Shown here: piece by piece, positions 1 to 10,575 of the stretch
Numbering within the stretch: position 1 is the stretch's first letter
Layout: the number at the start of each line of letters is the position of its first letter
Assembly (NCBI GenBank): GCA_021292105.1
Contig: CM037870.1
Span: 16,857,087 to 16,921,086 of the forward strand
DNA: 64,000 nucleotides
DNA from: Anadara kagoshimensis
Taxonomy: Eukaryota > Mollusca > Bivalvia > Arcoida > Arcidae
Reading direction: 5' to 3'
Position numbers and translations under genes: made by a program
The notes under the pieces: model-generated
The model's database searches: none
What the model was told of the DNA's origin: nothing
What the model saw: the letters and a program-made list of their open reading frames with translations, nothing else

Positions 1-512
1 TCACTGGTATTATGGCAAAATTAACTACTCTGAACAAGTAACACAGCCACTTTGTGATATATTCTTCTGCATGTGAATTCCAGCCCATGTATTATTCAAC
101 ATTATGCAATGGGTAAATGTTGATTATTTCTTAAATAGATCATTTCAAATATAAACACCAATTGCCATTTAGAAATACAGTGTATATCATGAAAAGATTA
201 AATTTATAAAAACTTCAAGCTGCAAACTATTTTTCAATTTATTTATCTTTTTTAAAAAAAAATTAAATAAAACATTAAAAACTACAAATTCATAAAAACT
301 GATCAATAACTCATAATAATGACAGAAGTGTTGACATTCTTTTATAAGTAACAGGTGTCGCAGGTATGTTATCACATATGTAAGAGATACATTTTAAAAT
401 ACAGGTAGTAAACTGAAAATTATTTTTAAATTCAAATTCAGCTCTGTAAAATTTTAATTTTTATCATAAAAACTGTCACATTCTTATTATCTATTTGACA
501 AAATAAGATATA
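1..512. other. AT-rich spacer, nothing recognised
   Basis: Very AT-rich sequence with homopolymer runs. The short open frames here are low-complexity (Phe/Leu/Ile/Lys-rich) and have no recognisable motif. If the LIM gene on the minus strand extends past position 1, this is probably intron or 3' flank. Confidence 0.5.
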
Positions 513-623
513 AAAAGTACTAAAAAATACTGTAAATTCCCCGAAGTTTCGTTTTGTTCTTTTTTGTTTTACAAACATAAAAACCACAACGTCACGGAAT
601 TTACAGTATTTTTTAGTACTTTT
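513..623. repeat. Short hairpin element with perfect 28-bp inverted repeats
   Basis: Arms at 513-540 and 596-623 are perfect reverse complements over 28 bp (left arm begins AAAAGTACTAAAAAATACTG), separated by a 55-bp loop. This is the structure of a very small MITE or a foldback element. No second copy was noticed in the window. Confidence 0.7.
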
Positions 624-1479
624 AATAATAATAAAAACTGTCAATAAGCTAGTAAAAACCTTAAAAAAACTGACAAATTTAGTAAAAGCTGTGAACTTCA
701 ATCAGGGAAATGAGACTGGGTGCTCCGGAAGAGTAAGCATCTCCCGTCTAGCTGGCTAGCTGCAACCACCACATGTGAAATCAAAATTGATAATGAAAGA
801 AACATTGAGTTATGAGCCACCAAATATATCCATTCTTTCACACTTTTTATTCTGTACTGGTACCCATTTTTTAATTAAATACTAGTTTAGTTAATTATCA
901 CCCATGTCACCTTTCTATAGCAGAAATTTAACCTATCTATCAAAAGGTCTCCCTTTCATGAAAATAACAGATACATGCTGCTGCTACTATTATATTCAAT
1001 ACAGGACTGAGTCCATTCTAGGCAGAAATATCCCATCAGAGCTCACTAAAGTTTGGAAAGAGTTTTTCAGTTTGAAAACAATAGAGATCAATTATATAGA
1101 TTTTTGTCTCATATAATACAACTATATATAAAATAAATGAGGATAATGTGTCAACCATAGAAGTAATAAGACTTCCACAGTTACCTCCCTTTGAAATATA
1201 AGAAAAATCTTAATTTTACAATCAAGGACAAGATAAACAAAAGAACACTGCTAAGGGGAGCAAAATATGCCCGCTGATATGTGAGCAGGGGAGGGAAAAT
1301 ATGTAAAGAGTATGATAAAATATATTTTGGTCCTTTGGGTTTCTTTTCAACAGCTTGGAAATAAGTTTTGGTTTGATAATTTTGGTCTAAGCACTACTGA
1401 TGAAGAATTGTATTCTAAAACGTTCGTATAGTGCTTTAAAATTAAGACTGGTATAATATGTAATAGAATATTAATAATA
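624..1479. other. Spacer; one dispersed low-copy repeat at its start
   Basis: At about 709-775 is a segment (GGTGCTCCGGAAGAGTAAGC...) that recurs, diverged, at about 53392-53450, so it is part of a dispersed repeat. The remainder shows no convincing exon, tRNA-like head or inverted repeat. Confidence 0.4.
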
Positions 1480-1705
1480 AGAAGGATATACAAGTTGCGG
1501 CCATTTTGAATTTTTCAATCTAGAAAAACATACACAGCATCCTCAAGTCATTAGTAACTGACCTGCAAAGTTTCAAAACATTTGCTTAAACATTGTAAAA
1601 GTAGTTTGATGCACAAGCAAAAAGTTAACGGACAGATAGACAGACAGACAGACAGACGAACAGTATACCATAATATATCCCATCAATTGACGGGCGTATA
1701 AAAAC
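1480..1705. repeat. Interspersed-repeat fragment ending in a (GACA)n tract
   Basis: About 150 bases of unique-looking sequence run into a GACA microsatellite (about 1630-1657) and then a GACGGGCGTATAAAAA tail. A unique body with a short tandem tail is typical of a dispersed non-autonomous repeat. Only one copy is in the window, so the family is not established here. Confidence 0.4.
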
Positions 1706-1882
1706 ATGATTTTTTAAAAATCTGCCTTATATAATCAGATAAGATGTATCAGTTATACCTTTTTGATCAATTGCATCATGTTAAAAAAATTGATCAAGAT
1801 AATACCTAAAATCAGACTAGACATATCAGAGTTATCTCTCTTTGATTAATATGAAAACTTGCAATCTATATTACACTTCATT

Positions 1883-2240
1883 TGAGTTGTGTTGCAAAAA
1901 ACCCAATACATTTCATTTTTTACAACAATAAAAAAAGAGAGAGAAAAGTAACGACTGAATACATTTCATTTTTATGAAAAAAAGAGACAGAACAAAAAAA
2001 ATTAATTAAAATAAAATGAAAATAGACAGATATGATAACTTATATCTCATTACAACCAGAAACTTTTCCAATTGTAGATGGTATCTAAAAATGAGTTATG
2101 TTGCAAAAAAACCTAAATCATTTCTCATTTTTTTATAATAAACATACATTTATATTTTACAAAAAAAAGAGAGAAAAAAATAAATCAAAACAAAGATGAA
2201 CTAGACAGACATGATTACTTATTTCTTATAGCAACTGACA
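1883..2240. repeat. Two-copy tandem duplication, unit about 200 bp
   Basis: The series GAGTTGTGTTGCAAAAAA, poly-purine (GAGAGA) block, then TAGACAGATATGAT occurs twice, about 207 bases apart, with considerable divergence. It is an old tandem duplication in noncoding AT-rich DNA. Confidence 0.6.
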
Positions 2241-2270
2241 TTATCAATTACATAAAAACACACATAGTTT

Positions 2271-2497
2271 GATATACAGTACAGACCTGTCGAAAGTTTA
2301 ACACTAAGCTAACAAGAAGGAGTCAAACTTTGACTGCCATGTGATGGAGATATGAAAAACCTATGGTTAAAAAGCTGCCGAGAGATAGATAAAGTCGTTG
2401 CTAATGTATACCTAATCAGGGAGGCGAGATAAGCCGCCAATTCGGCTCTAATTTATGAGCTCAGTGTTAAACTTTCGACAGGCCAGTACTGTATATC
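2271..2497. mobile_element. MITE, family C (TIR with GTCGAAAGTTTAACACT)
   Basis: The first 38 bases (from GATATACAGTAC) are repeated inverted at about 2460-2497 with only a few mismatches. The core TIR motif is CCTGTCGAAAGTTTAACACT. The element is about 227 bp and has no coding capacity. A second copy with the same TIRs but a different interior lies at 62003-62214, which supports a mobile family. Confidence 0.8.
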
Positions 2498-2754
2498 TGA
2501 CACTAAAGTATATGTTATACAAGATACTCATCTAGATGTTACAAGCACGGATATCATATAATCAAAGATGCTGTAATATACCAGAGAAGATGCAGTTTTA
2601 TTTTAATTCATGAACTGCACTGAATTATAAACATTATTAGTTACATAGTTTTTAAGCAGGGTGTATCAGAATTTTCAACATGTCTGAGTCCATATCACCC
2701 TGAGCAGCAGGAGAAATTTATTTGATTATATAACTGTAAATCAGGCATAATATT

Positions 2755-2790
<36 letters not shown>

Positions 2791-3477
2791 CCATTCATTT
2801 ATATGTAACAAGAAGAACCATACACAGCGGTGAAACATGTTTTACAAATAATAAATTCAGTTATGTTTTAGAAAACAGTTTAACTTATTTTTAAGTTTTT
2901 AATATACATGTATATATATATATTATTTCAATCATTTATATTTATTTATCAGTCTTATTTTTTTATAAGTATTATTAATTTTATTTATATTTTATTTTTT
3001 ATGAAATTATTTAATTTTGATATGATTCACTTGAATTTGCACTCTGCCATCCATGGCTATAAATATAAATGCATGTGAATAACTTATTGTTTTTGTTGTA
3101 ATGATAATTAACGTTGCATCAGCAAACTTTCAGCCACTCACGACAAAACCAAGTCTATAAATCTCTAAAAGACAGCATAAGAATAAACCACTGTATATGC
3201 AAGATGTGCAAGTGTGTTTTGTGGTCTGTATTGTACTAGCACACTCAGGACGACTTTAAGGTGTTAGCTCCCTGAGTCAGTATGCTGCAGACATGCAAAC
3301 AATTCCACAGTCACATTTAAATTCTACCACTAGAGTGTAATCACCCACAAGCTATAGATATATAATTCACAATTTCTGTGTCTTGTCAAATTCAATCCTC
3401 ATACTAAGTATGAAGTTTGTTCTTTGAGTTCTTACATTCCAAAGGAAAAAACTTAATACCAGTAAAATATATTACCA
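2498..3477. other. AT-rich spacer with a (TA)n microsatellite
   Basis: A pure TA dinucleotide run is at about 2757-2787. The rest is AT-rich noncoding sequence with no gene or repeat family recognised. Confidence 0.5.
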
Positions 3478-3678
3478 AACGGGGTTCGCCGCTGTACCAC
3501 ATGGTCAATACCTCTTAACATTTGAGCGGAACATTTTGGAAAACAGCAACGTCACAAATTTCCGGAATAACGTTGTTTTTAAGGGAAAATGTCATATTGT
3601 GCGATTCCATGTAGATTAGAAACAAGTGTTTCACAGACACGTTAGAAGGTATCATGTGGTACAGCGGCGAACCCCATT
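3478..3678. mobile_element. MITE, family D (TIR GGGGTTCGCCGCTGTACCAC)
   Basis: Sequence starting GGGGTTCGCCGCTGTACCAC at about 3480 is repeated inverted at about 3656-3676, ending in GGCGAACCCC. The match is near-perfect for over 20 bp and imperfect further in (GGTCAATACCT against AGGTATCATG). Related but more diverged elements lie at 5951-6116 and 13019-13210. No coding capacity. Confidence 0.8.
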
Positions 3679-4064
3679 GTGCCCCTAAATTCATGAAAAC
3701 TGATTCAACACCATACCTATTACATCATATTGACATCATCATTATATTCATGACAATATTCCATGACGTGCAACAAGTTGAAACAGGAAATGGGACATCA
3801 TTCCCAACCATGTGCATGATCAAAATATAAATAGACAATGACACGTCTACTCCACCTAAAGATCCTTCCTATAAAGTTTCATAATGACCTGTTGAATAGT
3901 TTTTGAGAAAAGTTGCAGAAAAACGTTAGTGGAGGAAATGGTGTAAACACTACATGTCCAACACCACATAGGTTGGAGGTTTGATTATTGCATGGCAGCT
4001 ATAGTTTTACAAAAATCACTGCATATACACTATGTTCATCACAGCATCTAATGCAAGTAATCCA
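3679..4064. other. Spacer, nothing recognised
   Basis: Noncoding, with no inverted repeat, tRNA-like head or plausible exon seen. Confidence 0.4.
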
Positions 4065-4304
4065 AAGTGGCAGACCCAGAAATTTTGGAATAGGTTTTCC
4101 ATCTTTTCATTAGTGGAGAAGAACGAGCTAAGGGGGTCTAGAGCCATGCTTTCCTAGAAAATTTTTGAAATATAGCATATAATCCTGCAATTTCTTGCAA
4201 GTAACACACACACATATATGCATATATGCATAATATCATGGACAAAAATATAGGTGGAGGGGGTTCTAACCCCTGGACCCAACCCCCTTCTAGGTTGGCC
4301 ACTG
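4065..4304. mobile_element. hAT-like MITE, family J (ends AGTGGC / GCCACTG)
   Basis: The left end reads AAGTGGCAGACCCAGAAATT and the right end CTAGGTTGGCCACTG, an imperfect TIR of about 15 bp. CAGTGGC-type termini are common in hAT elements. A related, truncated copy at 10576-10795 shares the left end and the internal block around CATGGAC. No 8-bp target duplication was evident, so the superfamily call is tentative. Confidence 0.45.
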
Positions 4305-4798
4305 AATGTTTTGCATTTTTTCAGATAAGAAAATAATAACTTTGAAATAAAAAGCAATCAAATAACAAGCACAACATTTTTACCAAAAAACAAAAAAAAT
4401 GAAAATATCCGTACCTTTTTTTACTTCTTCGCAAACTTCCAAATTTCTTCAACATGATTAATTAACAATGAGTATTATTTAATTGATTTAAACGGACTTT
4501 CCAGACTATAAAACACTTGTAGTTAATAAACAACACCCTTCAATGTTAATTAAGTATGTCGGTAATTACCGCTACTGTGCAGTACATTTAATGAGTATAA
4601 TAAATATAACAGTAGACTGATTGTTGTGGTTTCATTAAGTTATTAAGTCGTTTCTGGCGAGAGCTCTAGCTGATATAATGATCATAAATATGTAGAAAAA
4701 GAATGTCAAATCTATAATATTATTCATAATATCATGAACATTTGTTGCAATGTTTGATTTGAATCAAGATTATTTGATCATTAACTTGATGAATGACA
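4305..4798. other. AT-rich spacer, nothing recognised
   Basis: Noncoding AT-rich sequence without recognised structure. Confidence 0.4.
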
Positions 4799-4890
4799 TG
4801 GGTGAGTTATCTCCCCTTTGACTGCAGACCAGCACTAAAGTTAATACAAATGGGTGAGTTATCTCCCCTTTGACTGCAGCCCAGCACTAC
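4799..4890. repeat. Tandem pair of a 52-bp unit (GGTGAGTTATCTCCCCTTTG)
   Basis: GGGTGAGTTATCTCCCCTTT followed by GACTGCAG and CCAGCACTA occurs at about 4799 and again at 4851, nearly identical. Diverged relatives of the same motif recur at about 5697, 5772 and 5839. Confidence 0.7.
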
Positions 4891-4996
4891 TGCAAACTGG
4901 ATACACTTCAGTTGTATAGTTTTCCCTACGTAAACTATAACAGTTGATTGATAGCTCTGGTGTTTTACAACGCATCCAAGTACTGGTATATTCAAG

Positions 4997-5126
4997 CAGT
5001 TAGTTATGCAATAGTGGAGGAAACCAGAGTGCCAGGAAAAAAAACCAACAACCTCTGCAGAGTATACTGAGAAACTTTCTCACACTAAGATTTGCCAGAA
5101 TGGAATTCAAAACCAGTTGGCAAGAG
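4997..5126 (-). mobile_element. SINE family F, 3' part of a copy split by another SINE
   Basis: Carries the family F signature on the reverse strand: GTGGAGGAAACCAGAGTGCC, then ACTTTCTCACACTAAGAT. It is interrupted at 5127 by a family E SINE, and the tRNA-related head of this copy resumes at 5474-5520 (ACTTTGACCACTCAGTCAC). Confidence 0.7.
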
Positions 5127-5463
5127 TTAAGAAATGGTGTTTAATGTCCCAGTAAAGAATATTTCACTTATATTGAGACATCATCAGCTATAGGTGAAGG
5201 TGCAGAAATTTTGCCTGTGTGTTGCACTTATGGCATTATACAGCAGGGTTTTTTTTATCGTGCCAAGCCTACCGTGACATGGGACCTCGTTTATTTCAAG
5301 TTCCCATCCAAAAGAACCGTGACTTTCATTTTGTAATGCTGATTGCTTGGCGAAAGAACAGTCACTACCCACTTTGAAGTCTTGGGTCAGAGCCGGTCAG
5401 GGTTCGAACCCATGACCTCCCACTTACGTAACGAGCACTCTACCAACTGAGCTACTGCAGTGG
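5127..5463 (-). mobile_element. SINE family E, full-length, inserted in a family F SINE
   Basis: Read on the minus strand it begins with a tRNA-related head: ACCACTGCAGTAGCTCAGTT (A-box), then GGTTCGAACCC (B-box). The central part carries TTCTTTCGCCAAGCAATCAG and GAAAGTCACGGTTCTTTTGG, and the tail ends GACATTAAACACCATTTC. The copy is flanked by TTGGCAAGAG at 5117-5126 and 5464-5473, a 10-bp target-site duplication. This is the clearest insertion of the family. Confidence 0.9.
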
Positions 5464-5473
5464 TTGGCAAGAG

Positions 5474-5520
5474 ATATTGCGATAACCATGCACTTTGACC
5501 ACTCAGTCACAAAGGACTTC
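5474..5520 (-). mobile_element. SINE family F, tRNA-like head of the split copy
   Basis: Continues the element interrupted at 5127. The reverse complement reads as a tRNA-like A-box region (GTGACTGAGTGGTCAAAGTG). Confidence 0.6.
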
Positions 5521-5694
5521 TTTAAACTGTTAAGTTGTTATAAGTGCTTGAAAACTGCTTTTCACATGAATATGTGGAAAAAAATGTATCATTTAATAGA
5601 CGCAAATATTTGTGGTTTTGTATGTTGATGAGCTGACACTACAAGTACTGGTATTTGAAAAATACCATGTAAAAACAATATTTATCAAGCAGAA

Positions 5695-5865
5695 TTGGTG
5701 AATTCTTTCCCCTCTGACTGCACAGACAAACTGGTTTTTAACTGTGTAATTCATGATGTCAATATCAAATTGATGAGTTATTTCCCCTTTGATCACACAA
5801 ACATGCAGACTTCTAACTTTTAAATATCAATTGTTTATCAGTTATTTCCCCCTTGATTACACAAA
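5695..5865. repeat. Degenerate tandem repeat, three units of about 70 bp
   Basis: GGTGAATTCTTTCCCCTCTG, GATGAGTTATTTCCCCTTTG and CAGTTATTTCCCCCTTGATT each start a unit followed by a CACA(C/A)A block. It is the same motif as the pair at 4799-4890. Confidence 0.55.
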
Positions 5866-5950
5866 GACACATTGTTTTCTATAATATATATATATATATT
5901 ACAAAAGCATAACTCCAAGGTTATGATGTATCTGTCATTTCCATTTAGAA

Positions 5951-6116
5951 TGAAATTCACCAGCATACCAGGTGATACCCCCAAACATTTGTGTAAAATA
6001 ATTATTTCCATAAGAAGTTTTCCCTGCAAAAATCACCATCAATCAGCAAATTTTGTGATGGAATTCTTTTCCGAAACATTAAGGGGTATTGGTCACATGA
6101 TACACTCTGGTAAATC
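5951..6116. mobile_element. MITE, family D, diverged copy
   Basis: The left end TTCACCAGCATACCAGGTGA and the right end GGTCACATGATACACTCTGG match the 13019-13210 copy in order and orientation and form imperfect inverted repeats. Confidence 0.6.
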
Positions 6117-6129
6117 ACATGGCATTTGT

Positions 6130-6479
6130 AAATCAACTAAATCTTAATTCTTTTATGTATCTAAGTTAGCAATTTCCACTTTAATGGTGTTTCAAATATT
6201 GGAAAATACAATCTAATGTACATTGTATATTCAAATGTCTTGAAAAACTATATCTGGTAAAACATTCTAGAAATTAAACCGTCTTATCTTAATGGCCTGA
6301 AAACAAATACACAGCTTCAAGTTACAAATTTAATGGACTTCTTTATAGAAACAATTTAAGAAAAATCAATTGTTTAAAATTAAAAGCTTAAATGAGTAAG
6401 CTGTTATGAATATGCAACATTATCAAGAGTCAGATTCCATCCTGGCTTCAAATAAATTCAAATTAGAATTTTGGATCAA
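6130..6479. other. Spacer, nothing recognised
   Basis: AT-rich noncoding sequence. Confidence 0.4.
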
Positions 6480-6790
6480 ATTGTGACTTTTGCAACTTGT
6501 AGAGTCAAAGAGACCAAACAGATTTCACATATTTCAACAAGACTTCTGGGTCAGTTTTTCTATCTTGTTTCTATTTTTTGTCAAAATCACAACATTTGCA
6601 ATTTGTAGTGTGACCCTTGTAAATAGTGTTAAGGAGAACTATTAGTATTGTAGCATCTGAGTCCACAATGGCTTCATGTGATTCAAATGAATCTTCTGGT
6701 TCACTTTTTCTATCTAAAGTTGAAATTTTTTTCAAAAAATTCTAACATTTGCAACTTGTAGTGAAAGCCTTGCAAATTGTGTGAAATTAT
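6480..6790. repeat. Two-copy tandem duplication, unit about 150 bp
   Basis: TTCTGGGTCAGTTTTTCTAT at 6544 recurs as TTCTGGTTCACTTTTTCTAT at 6691. ACATTTGCAATTTGTAGTG at 6591 recurs at 6744. The repeats are diverged. Confidence 0.65.
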
Positions 6791-7402
6791 AGCAGAAGTT
6801 TTGAGTTATCAGGTAGTAGAGCCATGAGTGATCAGGTAGAAGAAGCAGGTAAATCAATATCTGTTACCTGAGAAGATGCTTTGACAAGCCTCGTCTAAAA
6901 CTGAATATATACACGGCTACAAATGAGCTGTATTACCAGATCTGTTATATGCTCTTTTTTAATACATGCAGTAACGTATTTCATAAAAATTCAAAAGTAG
7001 CACATGAAAGATCTATAAGTACACAACATACAAATTCAGTGAAATAAGATCCCCTGCCAGAGATACTTTTTTGTGATTTGCATTAATGTTCAAAGGGCCA
7101 TTACTCCCAGGAAAATGAGTAAAACAACTAGGGTTAATGAAATTCACATCGCCTATCAATATTGATGCTTTGCAACAGGTTTCTTAAAATAGTGTTCCAA
7201 GAATTACTCTGAACAAAAAGTGTCTGAATTTAATATCCCTTCCTATTCTCTCAAAGGCATGAATAATGAATAACTGGTAGATAAAAAATATTTTCTACAT
7301 CATTTTGAGACTAATTTGGTCAGTATTGGCTTAGTAGATAGATGGTACCAATGGTTCCTATACAAGTAAACACAAATAACCTGTCTAAACTGAACTATTT
7401 AA
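6791..7402. other. Spacer; contains one copy of a 26-base motif also found at 62.7 kb
   Basis: At 6982-7007 is CATAAAAATTCAAAAGTAGC followed by ACATGA, identical to 62713-62738, where it forms one arm of a hairpin. Otherwise nothing was recognised. Confidence 0.5.
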
Positions 7403-7633
7403 TACTGTAGATCACTTTTATTTCGTTAGAAATTTATTTTCGCGTAAATTTGCGACTCGTCCCATTCATGAATTAAAATATCATGCAAATATTTTCAGCA
7501 CTCAGATATTTCTACATACATGTGTATGTTGTATTCAACAAGATTCCAAATGCCAATTCAAATATTCGCGAATAAAACCAAGATGGTCTTGACGCGAAAT
7601 TTTCTACTTGCGAAAAATAAGTGATCTACAGTA
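7403..7633. mobile_element. MITE, family K (TIR TACTGTAGATCACTT)
   Basis: The left end TACTGTAGATCACTTTTATT with TCG is repeated inverted at the right end (CGAAAAATAAGTGATCTACA then GTA), about 23 bp with few mismatches. Extended weaker pairing covers TTTTCGCGT and ACGCGAAATTTT. The element is about 231 bp, has no coding capacity and has a more CpG-containing interior than its surroundings. Confidence 0.75.
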
Positions 7634-7691
7634 CACAAAAAGTGAATATTTGATAATTAAGACTTTCTTTTGTACTAACCTTGAAGTTACT

Positions 7692-7702
7692 GTGTGTGTG
7701 TG

Positions 7703-7762
<60 letters not shown>
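7692..7762. repeat. (TG)n microsatellite
   Basis: Nearly pure TG dinucleotide run of about 70 bases in the LIM-gene intron, just downstream of exon 7865-8219. Open frames reading Cys-Val or Thr-His repeats across it are artefacts. Confidence 0.95.
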
Positions 7763-7764
<2 letters not shown>

Positions 7765-7864
7765 AAGACTATTATTACCAATTTGGTAAAACATTCAACT
7801 CGAGTCATTCTTGCAGCATAAACATATGGCGAGTCTCCAAGGTGATAAAGGTGAAAAATCTTAC

Positions 7865-8219
7865 CTTGCACAGTTGAAGCATGCTCTGTGATACACATCT
7901 CTTCGGTCTTCATCCCCTTTTAGGGACACACACTGATCATCCTTGATGGGAAATCCACAAACTAAACACTTCTCATCCAAAACCGTTTGATCAGGCTTTG
8001 ATTTTCTGTTCATAATACTCCGACGAAGCAATGAAGGGGAATAACTTTTCCTTTTAGTACCGGGAGAGGAAGAGGGTTTTTTCATATAAGCCATAAGAAT
8101 GGGGTCGTCAGGAGGACAGGTTAAAGGTCGTCGACAACGAGGCGATGCCGGAGATGTCGGTTCAGATTTTGTTGATTCGATGACGACACTCTCCTCTGCT
8201 TTAGGATCATATATATTAC
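7865..8219 (-). CDS. LIM-domain protein, internal exon with first LIM zinc finger
   Basis: Internal coding exon on the minus strand. The acceptor is TATATTTACAG at 8220 and the donor is CAAG|GTAAGAT at 7864. It carries two bases of a split codon, 117 codons and two more bases. In order it encodes an acidic start (NIYDPKAEES), a Ser/Thr/Pro stretch (SEPTSPASP), a Lys/Arg/Ser-rich basic linker (KKPSSSPGTKRK, RSIMNRKSK) that could be a nuclear-localisation or phosphorylation region, and then C-x2-C-x22-H-x2-C-x2-C. That spacing is the first zinc finger of a LIM domain, a protein-interaction module of cytoskeletal and nuclear adaptors. The second finger must be in a later exon below 7864, which I could not find. 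The phase matches the exon ending at 13230. Which LIM family this is (zyxin/ajuba-like, PDLIM-like or other) cannot be decided from half a domain. Confidence 0.85.
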
Positions 8220-8429
8220 CTGTAAATATAAACATAAAACTTTCACTAAAATAAATAAAATTATCAGTTTTAAATTTTAATCAAATTTGGGACTATGGAA
8301 AAAAAACTTGAGAAACCAGACGGTGGCAAATGTCACCAAATTATTTCTTCTTCTTCTACTTTGCTCAGTCTGTTTCGATCGCTTGTAGTTAGTTGTGTAA
8401 GCGTCCTCTGTAGCGGCCACAGGTGGCCT

Positions 8430-8720
8430 ACTCTTTTTTTGAACTCTACAGAGGTGTCTTTAGCGTGCACTGAGACACGGGACCTCAGTTTTGAGTCTCC
8501 TCATCTGAAAGACTACTGAGGAACAAACATTTTTCAGCTCTAGTATGGGCAGGAGATGAAAATCATCTCGGAAAATTTGGGAAAGGAGATGAAAATCATC
8601 TCGGAAAATTTGGGCAGGAGATGAAAATCATCTCGGAAAATTTTCAAGTTCCAAGTGATGTTCGAACCCACCACCATTGACTTAAAAAGCCAGTGACAGT
8701 TCCACTCGCCCATGTCTGCC
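8430..8720 (-). mobile_element. SINE related to family E, with internal minisatellite
   Basis: The 8450-8530 part (TCTTTAGCGTGCACTGAGAC, GACACGGGACCTCAG, CATCTGAAAGA) matches the body of family E SINEs. The right end (GATGTTCGAACCCACCACCA ... CACTCGCCCA) reads on the minus strand as a tRNA-like head with a B-box GGTTCGAAC. The two parts are separated by a three-unit tandem repeat (8549-8645). Confidence 0.55.
8549..8645. repeat. Minisatellite, three units of about 33 bp
   Basis: GGAGATGAAAATCATCTCGG with AAAATTTGGG repeats three times, nearly perfectly. Each unit contains the palindrome GAGATGAAAATCATCTC. It lies within a SINE. Confidence 0.85.
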
Positions 8721-8985
8721 CATAATAAGGGATTCCTCCTCTGTGTGGTGGCATCATTTTAAACGGGTTGTCTAATAAACTTAACACTTGAATTCTGAAA
8801 CTGACACAGATACTGGGGTCTTTTGCACTTCAATGTGGGCAAGCTAAAAATAGTGAAAGGGTTAGGAGGATATGCAAAAACCTTGCCAAACTACTATTTT
8901 GCTATATATAGGGTAGAATTTTTTGAGTGGTTTGAATGATTTTTGTATATCTTTAAAAGTTTTACTTTCATTTTCACAAGTCCCA
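8721..8985. other. Intronic spacer, nothing recognised
   Basis: Noncoding sequence between exons of the LIM gene. Confidence 0.4.
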
Positions 8986-9670
8986 CCAAAAATGCACAAA
9001 AATTTGAAATCCTCAACAAATACAAACAAAATTTGAAATCCTCAACAATGCACAAAATTTATTTGTCAAGAGAACCCACAGAATATTTTTAAAAGTTTTA
9101 CATTCAAGCACTCAAGTATGTTGTTCAACCAATTACTCTCCACCCCCACCCACAAAAAACACCAAAATTTGTCAAGAGAACCCACAGATTATCTTGAAAA
9201 ATTTTACATTCAAGCTCTCAAGTGAGTTGTTCAACCAAATACCCTCCACCCCCACCCACAAAAAAGTTTGAAATCATCAAGAGTGCACAAATTGTGTCGA
9301 GTAAACCTACATAATACTTTTTAAGTGTTTTTTTTTTTTTCTTCTTTTCACCTCCTCCTCACAACAAAAATGCACAAAAATTTGAAATCCCTAAAAGCAT
9401 GTACAAAATTTGTCAAGAGAACCTTCAGAAAATATTAAAATATTTAAAAGTTTTACATTCAAACTATCAAGTATATTATACATTTACCCCCCACACACCA
9501 ACCCTGCCTCAACACAAAATGCACAAAATTTTGAAATTTTCAAGAATGCACAAAATTTGCCAAATTGAACATAATAGTTTCATACTCAAGTATGTTATTC
9601 AATCTCTCCCCCCATAAAATGCACAAAAATTTGAAATCCCCAAGGAATGCACAAAATTTGTCATTTAAAA
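8986..9670. repeat. Degenerate tandem array, about 6 units of 100-120 bp
   Basis: Repeated series of AAAATGCACAAAAATTTGAA, TTGTCAAGAGAACCCACAGA, AAAGTTTTACATTCAAG and CTCAAGTATGTTGTTCAACC, in the same order several times with indels. It is an intronic noncoding satellite-like array. Short open frames within it are not genes. Confidence 0.75.
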
Positions 9671-9919
9671 TATCTTCCCTAAAACGCATCAAAAACAAAA
9701 TTAATATCATTTTACCTGATCTTGAGAAGCGACAGAACATTTCAACTGATGATTAGTATAATTACACAATAAGAAGGGAAATTCAAATTTCTTCCAAAAC
9801 TTTTCTACATCCAATCTGAGCGCTAAAATTTATTAAAACCGAGTACAAATCCTCCTCCTCATCTCTCTAACAAGACAATAATAAACAAAAGGTGTGAGGA
9901 CCCTTCAAAGGATTTCTGT

Positions 9920-10240
9920 TTAATCGTTCATTTAAGATAAAATATATATGTGTGTATACTCATTTTTCATGATAGAAAATAAATTTTTCAGTTTTACTGT
10001 TCTTTTTAAAGTTTGATTAATTTTTCAAAATTTATATAAAAAAATGATTAAGATTATACATAAATAAAACACAATAAAAAAATAAAATTGTTTATTCAAG
10101 ATAAAAAATATATGTGTGAATATTAATTTTTCATGATAGAAAATAAATTTTTCAGTTTTTCTGTTCTTTTTTAAAGTTTGATAAGAAAAATTCTGAAATT
10201 TCAAAATAAAAATTGTTAAATATAATACATGAATAAAAAC
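9920..10240. repeat. Two-copy tandem duplication, unit about 165 bp
   Basis: TTTTTCATGATAGAAAATAA followed by ATTTTTCAGTTTT(A/T)CTG occurs at about 9964 and 10128, preceded in both by AAGATAAAA(A)TATATATGTGTG. High similarity suggests a fairly recent duplication. Confidence 0.75.
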
Positions 10241-10575
10241 AAGATTTTGGGGATGATTTTTAACCTTAATCTGTTTATCCTTACTGAGCCTACTTTCCCC
10301 ATCAACTCGGCTATATTAATTCTTTCATAACTAAAGTGGGTTTTCCTTACTCCGTGTCAATAAATATCCTGATCTGATCCAGTGTTTCCTGTAACGCCCG
10401 GAGACCAAGTAAAAGTTTGCCTTCCTAACTTGTATGTTGCAGTAGAAAGATAGGAAAGAATTAGGATAACGTTATCTAAATCCTGTACACATGTACTGTT
10501 GCTTCTTATTTGAAACAAAAATAGAAATTAGTTTAATACTAAAATATTGTTATTATTTAAAATTTTTATAAAATG
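10241..10575. other. Intronic spacer, nothing recognised
   Basis: Noncoding AT-rich sequence with no recognised repeat. Confidence 0.4.

Noticed and set aside
5400..5463. tRNA genes suggested by GGTTCGAA(C/T)CC and TAGCTCAGTTGG motifs at many loci
   Set aside because: They are heads of SINEs: each is followed by the same body, stems are imperfect and no aminoacyl stem closes.
7608..7913. Cys-Val and Thr-His repeat proteins at the (TG)n tract
   Set aside because: Low-complexity translation of a microsatellite.
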